Source: Syngnathus acus
Lineage: Eukaryota > Chordata > Actinopteri > Syngnathiformes > Syngnathidae
DNA: 64,000 nt
Assembly: GCF_901709675.1 (NCBI RefSeq)
Contig: NC_051101.1
Span: 9,878,501-9,942,500 of the forward strand
Reading direction: 5' to 3'
The notes beneath the pieces are model-generated. The model did no database searches, had not been told where the DNA came from, and saw only the letters and a list, made by a program, of their open reading frames with translations. This document shows, piece by piece, positions 22,662 to 33,048 of the stretch. A program made the position numbers and the translations under genes. Positions within the stretch are counted from its first letter, which is position 1; the number at the start of each line of letters is the position of its first letter.

Positions 22662-25600
22662 ATGTACGCATTGGCTTTGTGCCTTTTGTTTCTACGTGTG
22701 TTGTGTGACCGTTACGACGTGGACGTGGGCTGCAGCCAATGCTTAGTAGAACTATCATTGAAAACTACAGTGTGTCGAAAGCGAAAGACGTGGGCTGGTT
22801 GCTTCGAAAAAATTTGATGTGTTTAACAGTGCCGAAGTTGTCAAAGCCAGCAGTGTCGGTATGGAGTTCCATTTAAAATACTTGCACTATCTAATGTCTA
22901 ATGCAGGGTACAAAAGTATGATCTACAGTATATAGTCCTGAACCAATGTTCTAAGGAAATATGGATTTTGTCATAATTGTGAGTATTTTGGTGGGGGGGG
23001 TGGGACTCTTTGCATAAGAAAAGAAAATATATCTGCTCACAACTGAACAAAAAGCTTCTGTACTGAATAATGAGGGTGTCAATTCATAAATTGATTTAAC
23101 CGGTACTGTCTACATCAATTTACAGAATGGCAACAGTAGGTGGATATACGCAGGCTTATTTTTCCTTCTGCTATCAATGAAAGTGCATTTAATTATGCTG
23201 TTTGTCACAATATGTCAACGGTAGATATCAACAAATACGTCTAATTTTTATTGGACAATTCAATGACGGGGTTTTCGACAGACACACTTTTTAGCCTCCA
23301 TTGTGCTCACAACAGGAGCTTGTGTTTTAATTATTATATGATAATAATTATTGATTGTGGGCATGTCTTTGTGATGGGGGGGGGGGGGGCTGTATTTGCT
23401 AACACCTTTTCACAAATAATCTTTGGCAGCACTATTTGTGTGGTGTGTGTGTGTATGTAACAGCGAAAACCCACGTGGACGAACTGAAGGCGTTGTTGAA
23501 GACAAAGCTGGACAACCTAGTTGCGAGGACAGCACAACATGGTAAAGAGATAGCTAGCTTGTACCATACAAGTACTGCTCCTTTGTAAAATACATTTTTA
23601 ACATTACTCCTAAATGACAATTAATTCTGCTCCAAAATGACATTATAGCTGAACAATAACATTTCATTTTGTTACTTAATTGCATATACTGTAGTTACAA
23701 AATGACACTGGCATTGCGTATGTGCGTGTGTGTGTTCGTTCCTCTCAGAGACCCGCAATTTCTAGCAGAGCTGCAGAAAGTAGTAGACAATTACATCGCT
23801 GAAGCCTCCAAAATGCCTCGAGGTGAGACATGGTCTCCTCCCCTTCCATTCATCTTTTCATCCATAGTGATGCCCATATTGAGTCATTCTAGCTCCCTCT
23901 GATCTCTGTGCTTTCACTGTAATAGGCTAGTTATGTTATCACCATTTTTCATGCTCTGTGGAGAAGACCAGAACCTGTTAGGTCGAACAACTCGTGAGTG
24001 TCCGGTTGTAATCCCAGTAATCTGTTTTTTCCTTTCAGGCCAATGCACCCCCCCATGTGGTGTAGTGTGAACATCCTCTCGAAACGTTGCACAGGGCATT
24101 ATGACTTTTAGAATATTTTAATCCATCCATCAGGGTTCCAGGATGGCGTGTACAGCTGTATTTTTTGCAGGCTCGAACCCTGCGATCTTCCTCTTGACTG
24201 TCCAGGTGAGAAGAAAAAAAAAAAAAGTGTCGCAATCCGCATTTGACGCATCCTTACATAAGTCTGATTTCACGCTCCCAAGCATCCTTGTTCCTGAAAA
24301 CTCTCCGCTTTTGATCCTTGAAATGCTCTTAGTGCCAAGTCGGGATTTGCAGAAAGCAACTTGAGGCGAGGTTCTCTATCCCACACACTGTTTTCAATTT
24401 AAGCTTCTTTATGCAAGGTGACAGTTGGCTTCGACACACTCTGGTATCATGTCAACCCCCGTACAGCACGACTCACTTCCACTCTTCCCCCTTCAAAGGT
24501 GACAAATGTACATCTTGTGTGTGCTTTTGTCTTTTTCAGTAAAAAACACAAGTGTGGAAGAGGGCAAGCCAATCCAACTGTTGTGCGACGCCGCGTTTAA
24601 ATTACCCCCAAACACTGAGAACGTCTGGAGGTTTGCAGATTTTGTAAGTTTCATCTCTGCTATGACTTAACTCGCAGCCGCTGCAGTTAAGAACAACGCA
24701 ATAGAAGACATTCCACAAAATGAAATTTGCAGAGTAGTCAAAATGAAATGAGTCTGCTGTTAGGTGAAGACTCAGCAGATGGAGATGTTTGAAGACGTGG
24801 TAGAAGGAAAGGACAATTTATTATTCGCCATCGTCATCGGCTACAAAGGACCATCAGGGGCACTACCAGTGTGAGATCATCGCCAAAGAAGCATCTGTTT
24901 GTCAGGATTTACTACTTTCTCACAGGTAGGAGAAACACATGACATGAAGATACCGATCTGTGAATAGCGAATGCGATTTTATAATATTACCATATTGGCC
25001 CGAATATAAGACGTGGTTTTTTTTGCATTGAGATAAGACTGAAAAAGTGGGGGGAGTCTTACATTCGGAGTCTAGATATTCTACCCATTCGCAACGCTAG
25101 ATGGCGCCAGATATCTTCAAAGCGAATGCTGAACTTAACTCCCTAGGGCCTAGGCCAAAGCGAACCCCCGTCACGGAGAAGAGAGATCTCAGCTACTTTC
25201 AAGTTTAAACCAGTTTGCATTATTTTATTGCAATGTTTTCCTTCAGATTTGGTTCAAAACCACAGTTAGTTCGACTTCACTTTGATGCAGTTATTGCAAT
25301 TTTGTTGTTTTATCAACAGTAGATTGGTTTATTTACATTTCAAAAAACAGATGCCATTCACTTACAAATGTGATTGCACTTAGTTTACATATTTAAACTT
25401 TCTAGATATTAAGATTGAGACAGTTTTTTGCATGATTTGAATGAGGCAAAATAACATGCTGTTTCTCTCGAATATGTTAATATAATTTGTTTCAGATGTA
25501 CTATAATTATATTCTGTATAAAAATTTAATTTAATGTTCAAAAAGTCTTTTTCAAACTTGAGTCTTGAAAAGGGGGGTCGTCTTATATTTGGGCCTATAC

Positions 25601-26180
25601 GGTGATGATGATTCTAATTCTAGTTATATTAATAATAATATCCACCCACAGGTAGTATTATCTTTTGACTTTTACATAATAGCAGGGACGCTGCATCAAC
25701 TTTGCACCTCTGCATTTTGTGCTACTAGTACTTTTTTTCTTTTTTTTTATGAATGCATTTTTACTCTTAGTCCAGCATGCAATGTTTCCAACAATCCTTT
25801 TTTGCAAGTGATCTCTTTGTGTTCCATTTTCCACTGTTTCTTCTCAAGTGATTCCTCAAAATTTGAAGGGCCATTCCGAGCTGGAGAAGATATTTGAGCT
25901 GTCTCTGCTGCCTGAAGAGAATTACACGTTGAGTCACCTCCCCCCTCTCAGCAACTCCCATCAATTATACTAATCAGCTTCTGCTTTACATCTTTGCTGC
26001 TCCTCTTCAGTCTCACCTTGGGGTAAGATCAGGTTATTTGCATACTATATATACTTATCTTTGAATGGGTTGCTTTTTCTGAGCAGTCAGATCCTAATTG
26101 TTATCATTGGCTTTTCCAGGGCTATCTTATGGTGGAACTCAAGTGGCACTGAACACACCACACAAAAAGAAGCACTGTGA
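22662..26180 (+). pseudogene. spaca6: spaca6, sperm acrosome membrane-associated protein 6, with five single-base frame disruptions
   Basis: SPACA6 is a sperm single-pass membrane protein (Izumo-like helical bundle plus Ig-like domain) needed for sperm-egg fusion. Exons: 22662-22858, 23464-23541, 23751-23822, 24039-24059, 24134-24205, 24540-24643, 24764-24925, 25849-26022, 26120-26180. Seen: a signal peptide, CSQC then C after 10 residues, CTPPCG, CIFC, CDLPLDCP (as in human SPACA6), an Ig strand with LLCDAAF and VWRFAD, HYQC, a C-terminal membrane helix and a short tail. Every intron keeps GT-AG and phases agree, but the frame breaks five times: the A6 run at 22807-22812, near 24833-24841, near 24885-24892, the C6 run at 25940-25945, and near 25997-26006. 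Each is explained by one extra base; without them about 311 residues would be encoded (human about 324). Exon 3 needs the second AG of a tandem AGAG acceptor. Either an inactivated gene or local sequence error; identity is secure. Confidence 0.88.
24989..25603. mobile_element. Non-autonomous DNA transposon (MITE) in spaca6 intron 7
   Basis: Terminal inverted repeats: ACCATATTGGCCCGAATATA on the left, and on the right a segment ending TATATTTGGGCCTATACGGT. The 615-bp body has no coding capacity. It accounts for most of the 923-bp intron between exons 7 and 8. The 'NCCGTATTGGCCCGAATATAAGACG' type end is common in vertebrate DNA elements; family not assigned. Confidence 0.65.
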
Positions 26181-29096
26181 TCTTGAAAGATTCAAGTAAC
26201 AATTTTGGATTGACATCTTTTATTTCAAACTAATGAAATACACAAAGATTACCGAGCTACCCGTTTGCTATCAGCCAAAATCCCTTTTTTCATTTCCTCA
26301 TTTAACACTGATTCCACTTGTTGGATGCTATTACCTTAACAAAAAATATTGGTGTCATCTGCAAAAATGTTTTTGTTTTCTAGATACTTTGCACATATTA
26401 TTTATATGCCCTTATGCTTTGCTCTTTATAAAAAAAAAAAAAGAAAAAAAAAAAGGCCATGGTTTCTTCTTTTTACCGCTAGATGGCGAGAGAGACTAGT
26501 TTAAGGAGCAGCGTCCACTTGAGGGGTGTTTCTGGTTTTAACAATATTGATAGTGATGATAAAAATAGTGCATTAGATTGAATTAAATTCATTAAATTAC
26601 ATTGAATCACATTGAATTAAATTAAACCATTCAACTGAAAATTGTCAATTTAATTTTCAATTGAATTATCAATTTAATTTAATTGTATTATGGATAATAA
26701 CACGCACGGATTGCAAGTGTGGCTCCTCCACAATTTAAACCCAGGAAAACTATTACAATTGATTTCATTTATACCTGTTTGCAGTTTTGTTTTCTGTTAA
26801 TTGAGAAGACTTTGTGGAAGACGTTCTTGATCCTTGTAGTTACTCATTTGGCCACGGGGAGACAGTACTAAGCGAATAATCACCTCTGTACACACCCCTG
26901 GGAAGAACAAGGTCATCAGTGAGCATTGGCATTTGAACCTTGCTGCGATTGTTATCTCGCTCGGGTTGTCTTTGGTTGGATACATTTCAGAAGAAGAAGG
27001 TGTAGTACTTGGTAAACATTTTATGAGAAGAATGTGTATATTTGCTGAAGTTCATAGAAGAAAGGCGCCTTTGTGATGAAGGCCTCACCTCCAAACACTT
27101 GACGTGTCAGAAGCCCTTTATGGTTAGGTCAAGAGATCTTGAGAAATATGGAAGTTACACAAGCCCTTAAAATCACGGGGTTAAAAACAACCCGATTGGA
27201 ATAAAAAATGGACCCGCCCAGAAAATTGGGTTAATTGACCTAACTTCCTGGGTTGGTCCAATTTTTAACCCAGCAGTTTTTAATGATGTAACATTTACAT
27301 ACTTTGCTGTTGTGTATTGTGTTAAACACAAGCAACATTTGTTGTGCTTGAGCCATTCACAGACTGGAAACTTGGTTTCTAAACGTTTTCCCACCACAGA
27401 CTGTAGAGAATCAAATTTTAAGTGTTCCCAAAAATGTCATTGTAATTTGTGGGAGCACTGCCATTCATCCATTCATCTACCCATTCTTTTTTCTCGACTG
27501 CTTATCAAAGTCGCAGGTTTGCTAGAGTCCATCTAAGCTGACTTGGGGTAAGAATCACACCCTGGATTGTTTGTTAGCCAGTTTCACTTTATTAATGAAC
27601 AGCCAAAGACACCATTCACATATTGGTACGTTGGGAATGACATCAGGTTTATGGTTCTTTTTAATGTTCCTTGACGACTGCCGCATCATCGCTGTTCTGT
27701 CCATGAATTTCATCGGTAATCTTTTTGCAACGATCCAGCAAGTTGCTCAATGTTTCACAATCAGTTGAATGTCAAGTATTTATTTTTAAAAATCGACAAG
27801 AGTATATCGCCAATGAATCATTTCCTTAATAGTAAAGAAAAGTTGCAATACATTTTCCTTTGCAATGTTTTACTAAGCTGTGACTTAATTTTAGGCGCAA
27901 CTTTCTAATTTTGCTGAGCCTTCCCCTCCCGTGACCAAAAATAAAAATACGACCTAACTCACAATAAATGTGAATCGCTTGGCTACATGTGATTTTGTTT
28001 TTGGCATTTTCCTGTGAAGGTCATCAATGTGGTAAAGGTAACTAATGCTCTGCCTAAGCAAGAAAATGACTTTTTGTATTTTTATACTTTGTGATTCATT
28101 GAAAACCTTTGAACAATGAAACAAAGTCTTGCTTACGTTGGTCGGAAGCCTCCATCTGGATTGGTTTGCAACATGACGTTTACAAACAGTCCTGTGGTCA
28201 CAGTCACTGAATGTTGAGAGGAATTAAAATCACTCGTGCTTTTGATGACAACCCCGTTGCAAAGTTTTGAAGAACATTTTGTTTTGTTCCAAGGCTGGCA
28301 AGGAAACAAAATGCAGCCGTGCAAGGTGGTTCCAGGTCATCGAGGGAGACTAGGGATGTTTAATCTCTCTGCGCTACTGAATGACGTACATCTTGACTCT
28401 TGTTTTTTTTTTGTTTTTGCAAAAAAGTGACGAAGAGTTCCGCAAGTGTGTACTGACAGAAATGAGACCTAACGTGTTCCTTGTTGCTAAGTCCACCAGT
28501 TGTGAGACAAATGGAAAAGGTGGCAACACAGCTTGTGAGGAGATTATCTTGCTTTCTCAAGCACTGATGATACTTCTCTACTTTTCTCTTTTTTTCTTTT
28601 TCTCTCTTTCTCTCACTCTTGCTCTCGAATTGTCCTTTTAAAACTAGTTGTTCATCAATGGCTAAATTCTAGAAAAGATTTATGGCTTTAATTGCCTGCC
28701 ATTATGTAATATAACTACCTGCCACATGAAGATAACCATAGTGCTAACGTGACACTTGTATAATAAGTTTGACACTATTGCCCGATATGTTCCAGTGTGC
28801 ATGGTTGAGCGTGTGGTGTTCCACTCACATAGGTATGTTCGTGTAAATAGAAAATGCTGTAAAATGGAAAGATATTACAAATGTGTATTTATCCTGGGTT
28901 TATTTTTTTGCCAAGATGACTCACAAATCAAACTTCAAATTAATGAAGATAAAAAGTTCTTTCATGTTCCACCCTTATCCACTTGCTTATATTACATAAG
29001 CTGTGTTTGTGTCTGTGTGTCAAGGTTGAAACATTACAAGCATGGATGGCTCCCACACCCTGACTTTTGTCTCTGTAATTTCTTTAACCATGACTG

Positions 29097-29129
<33 letters not shown>

Positions 29130-30200
29130 CACATCCCAAACATACTCACATTTCATTCTTTGTGTATCCACACTCCTGTTTTGTAGCAAATATCAAGAAA
29201 TGATAAAGCCAATAAATTAAAAGAAAAAAAAAGATCTTAGTGTTCCCTTCTATTGTGTACAATCTCGATTATCTGCAAAATCAAGATTTCAAGTAGGTTA
29301 AACCAACCAAACTTGACTAATAAAGAAAATTTGGCATTTGGATGGCAAGCAATGCATTCCAGCAGTGGGGGTGTTACAGGTCAAGTCCTTTTAGTTCTTT
29401 TTCTCTTTTTCTCCAAATGCCGCTCCTTAGCCTTGAATGTGTCCTGATATTGTTCTCATTTACCTGGTCCAGTTTTTCAACCAGGAAGGTTGAGTCATAA
29501 TTGTGCACTCAAAATGTAGCATTATTATATCATACGGGGAAAATACATTACATAAAATACGCAGCATTATTTGCTACATTGTAAATACTAAAGCGCTACA
29601 GAAAATAGATAGATGGATGGATGTGTGTCAAAAATGTTCCAGGACTTGCAGCGCAAAAACTGTTTCAAACTTTGACCTATCTCCTTTAATGTTAGCAAAG
29701 AGATCCTGCAGCGTTGACTTGAGATGATTTTTGTACAATTTGGTCTCTGATCAAAAACATTATTTTTCCCCAAACTCATCCAAATGTATTCATTCCCTGT
29801 TTCATTCTACATAAAATATAAAGAATGCCTTGTTGTCATCAAGTGAGGATGAAGTTTCTTAGCTCCTGATTTTGGGGAAAAAAAATAAAAATACAAAATG
29901 TTTCAAAGCAAGTAAAGGGGCGGCATGTTTGTACTTTTCATGGTCCAGAATATTAAGAAACCTCAAGCACAAACTAATCACCTGTGAGGATGTGGTTATG
30001 TACTTGGCAGGTCAGCACATTAAATCATCAAGATATGGGTCACGGTCAAATGAAAAGGATTGCATTTGTTTTTGCGTCAGAGGAAATCACTTTAATTATG
30101 TTACTGGTAATACCGTACGTAGGAAAAATGTTTTTGTTTTGCTTGAAATGTTCCGAAATACTTGCTATTGACTATATTTACAGGTCTGCTCTATATTTTG
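26181..30200. other. Intergenic between spaca6 and has1, repeat-rich
   Basis: No complete gene. Contains AT-rich simple sequence (about 26580-26700), a degenerate interspersed repeat near 27468-27560 ending in CCATTC units, and poly(T) at 29098-29125. One exon-like segment, 28428-28519, is open in frame (reading RKCVLTEMRPNVFLVAKS) and ends at an AAAAG|GTGGCA donor, but its acceptor is poor and no partner exon is seen. Confidence 0.4.
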
Positions 30201-30531
30201 AGGTGTCAAACTCATTTTTGTCACAGGCCTCATCATAGTCATAGTTTCCCTCGAAGGGCCATGATTGTCAACGTCTTCTATATACAGTACAGGTTACAAA
30301 ACAAACTGATGAATAACTAGTTTTGAAATCAAAGATGAGTAAAAACTTTTCAAATAGTTTCCAAAAGATGAATGGTAATACAAATTGCTAGCAATAACTC
30401 ACGGTTTTTAGACGTGAATACAATTTGTAAATTTAGTAATGACACAAAGTTGATGCAAAATTTGTCTTCGTGGGCCACATAAAATGATATGGCGGGCCGT
30501 ATCTGGCCCCCTGGCCTTGACTTTGACACCT
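30201..30531 (+). mobile_element. Non-autonomous hAT-like element, copy 2 (complete)
   Basis: Begins AGGTGTCAAACTCA and ends TGACTTTGACACCT, which are inverted repeats of each other. The interior is shared with copies 4640-4862 and 32712-33048 (GGGCCAT, TTGCTAGCAATA, GGCGGGCCGTATCTGGCC). About 331 bp, no transposase. No clear 8-bp target duplication. Confidence 0.75.
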
Positions 30532-30579
30532 ATGATTTAAAGGATCGTTTGCTGAATTGATTTTATCGAGGCCTGCGTA

Positions 30580-30860
30580 TCGTAATTAGTATGGTTTAGC
30601 ATGTCTGCCTCACACGTGTGGTACTGTTTTCAAATCTCAGCTCTGCCCTGTGTGGAGTTTACATGTTGCTTAGGTTTTCTCCAGATAGTCTGTCTTCTTC
30701 CCATTGTCCAACCAGGTTGACTGAAGACAGTCTAAACTGTCTAGAGATGTGAGTGTACGTATGAACGGCTGTTGCCCTGGAATTGGCTCGCCACCGGTTC
30801 GGGGAATACCGGGCTTTGAAAAAGAAATTTGGGACAGGCAGCTCGGTGCCATGACTCCAA
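30580..30860 (+). repeat. Degenerate interspersed repeat
   Basis: Contains recognisable pieces of a common fish repeat: GTCTGCCTCACA, CCTGTGTGGAGTTTACATGTT, GTTTTCTCCAG, TGAGTGTACG and GGCTCGCCACCGGTTC. Fragments of the same family occur near 27500, 31195-31345, 45190-45270 and 47703-47835. Its 3' side is often fused to ATGG/CCAT microsatellites. Classification uncertain. Confidence 0.5.
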
Positions 30861-30956
30861 TCAATAATAACAAGTGGGTTTAAAAAATTGGAGTGGAGAT
30901 GTACGATAATATGACTAAGACATTCGCTACTGTGATTTTAAAACGCAAAAGTTTAT

Positions 30957-31105
30957 CAGTTCCGAATTCTGACGATTCTGACTTTATTCTCAGAATTCTG
31001 ACAAGTCAGAATTCTGACTTTATTCTCAGAAATGGGGAATTCTGAGAATAAAGTCAGAATTCTGAGAATAAAGTCAGAATTCTGAGAAAAAAAGTCAGAA
31101 TCCTG
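30957..31105. repeat. Palindromic tandem repeat (GAATTCTGACTTTATTCTCA units)
   Basis: Units of about 20 bp reading AATTCTGACTTTATTCTCAG occur on the left (30965-31030), then the reverse-complement unit CTGAGAATAAAGTCAGAATT is repeated on the right (31040-31105). The array is therefore both tandem and inverted and can fold into a long hairpin or cruciform. Confidence 0.8.
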
Positions 31106-32711
31106 TCACCCTTCGTTTTGTTTTTCTTCACTGGCCCTAATCCTCTTCCGTATATCAGAGATACTAAAGTACGCCCCAAAAAAAAAAAAATTATTATTAT
31201 ACGGTGAAGCACGGGTAAACATGTCCACCTCAATGGATTCATTGAGTTTATCAGGGTATACTAAAGTACCCAAAAATAATAATAATAATAATAAATAGTA
31301 CGGTGGAGCACGGGTTAGCACGTCCGCCTCACAGTGCAACCTCACAGTGCAACACTGGCGCTACCCTCGTGAGGAAAAACTGTTCAGAATGGATTGATAT
31401 ATATAAAGTAGCAACACAAAGTCATATGTAGTACGTAAAATAAAAGCAGGCATGACAACGTGAAAGACTAAACTAAAAACAAAGCACTAAACGATGACAT
31501 GTGATGTACATTTAATTATATTTCACCAACTTATACCAGCTTTAATTGGTGCAGCTATAATTTGATTTAAATTCTCAAATCCATGTTGAAATTGTTCTAC
31601 GATGATCTGACATATGCAAATACGTCATTTCACCAATTATTTAAAATGATTTGGAAGCTCCTTGAACTTGTAATTTTACTGCCAGGGTTCCACTTATTGT
31701 ATTTAATTTATTAAACGCTGGGTTTTCTTCTCGTGTCATGCCAAGTATGTGCTCTTGTCTCAGTGATGGTGCAGTGTGAGTGAGAGCGGACTGCGCGAGT
31801 CTTTAAAAAGGAGTAGTAAACTTCTAAATATAGTCAGACATGACTCAATTCCTCATCGTGACGTTTCACCGACATTGCTTGGACTTTTTCCATTGGTATT
31901 CTCTGTTGCCCTGGTAACCACAAATGCATTGTGGCATCAGAGCAGGAGGTGTCAACTCTATGCATGTAATCAAGAACATCTGAATGTACGTACTTTGGTC
32001 GCCTCCACCCATATTGATATTAGGACAGGGTGTGAATTAGAAGACGTTCAATAAAAAAAGGTTTAGACAGAGTCATAACTCTTTCGATTGATTGGAGATT
32101 TTTTGTGTACAAATCTTTCTTTCATACGTGTCCTAGAAAGCACCCATGGCCCGCTTTTGTTTTGTTTCAAACTGCCATGCATTTATCATTGTTGTAAATA
32201 TTATGTCATCGTCATATTTTCACAAGTCCTTTAGTCGGCTTGCGTGGCAACTCAATTGTTAGGTTGTGTTTTTCCGAAGGATCCTTTTAATCGGGGACAA
32301 TGTGGGAAAAGTCCCTGTTATCCTTTTGTGTTGAATCTTTAATGACGAGCGTTCAGCCTTTTATGACTGTGTCCTCATGAGAACTCTTGGGCAAAGTCAA
32401 ACCCTAGATTACGTACGTGCTCATCGAACTTCACTGGAACATCGAAAGTTGAAGACAGTCGTTAGTGTGACACTACAAATAATCGATTCCAGGGTCAATC
32501 TGTTTACAATGGAGTTCTGTTTCTACGGTGACAATGTAATTTAAAATGGGACTTTGGCAATCTCGAACTTGCAAAGAGATTATTATATAATTAACTTTTG
32601 CTAATGCACTCACAAAGTTGTATAAACATTTCAAGGTCAATGTCAAAATAAATCAATCACATTGAAACTTAAGGATGGCATTAACTGTGTGAGAACACCC
32701 TGGAAGAATGC
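31106..32711. other. Intergenic, no gene recognised
   Basis: Short fragments of the interspersed repeat (ACGGTGGAGCACGGGTTAGCACG near 31300) and small ATT/AAT tracts. An open frame at 31776-32054 has no recognised motif. An isolated X-box-like site GTTGCCCTGGTAAC lies at about 31906-31919. Confidence 0.4.
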
Positions 32712-33048
32712 TATCAAACTTAAGGCCCAGGGGCCAGATACGGCCCGCCACATTATTTTATGTGGCCCGCGAAGACAAATTTGGCATCAACTTTGTCATT
32801 ACTAAAATTACAAATTGTCTTGACTTTTTCAAAATAGAGATATTGCTAGCAATTTTTATTACCATTCATCTTTTGGAAACTATTTGAACAGGTTTTACTA
32901 GTCTCTGAGTTCAAAACTAGTTATTCATTAGTTTGTTTTGTAGCCTATACTGTAAATAATATAAGGCGTTGACAGTCATAATGGCCCTCCGAGGGAAACT
33001 ATGACTACGATGCGGCCTGCGACACAAATGACTTTGACTCCCCTGCTC
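32712..33048 (-). mobile_element. Non-autonomous hAT-like element, copy 3 (inverted)
   Basis: Same family as 30201-30531 in opposite orientation: GGGCCAGATACGGCCCGCC near the left end, TTGCTAGCAATTTTTATTACC in the middle, and GGCCCTCCGAGGGAAACTATG at the right. Ends are decayed (TATCAAACTTAAGG left, TTTGACTCCCC right). Confidence 0.7.
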
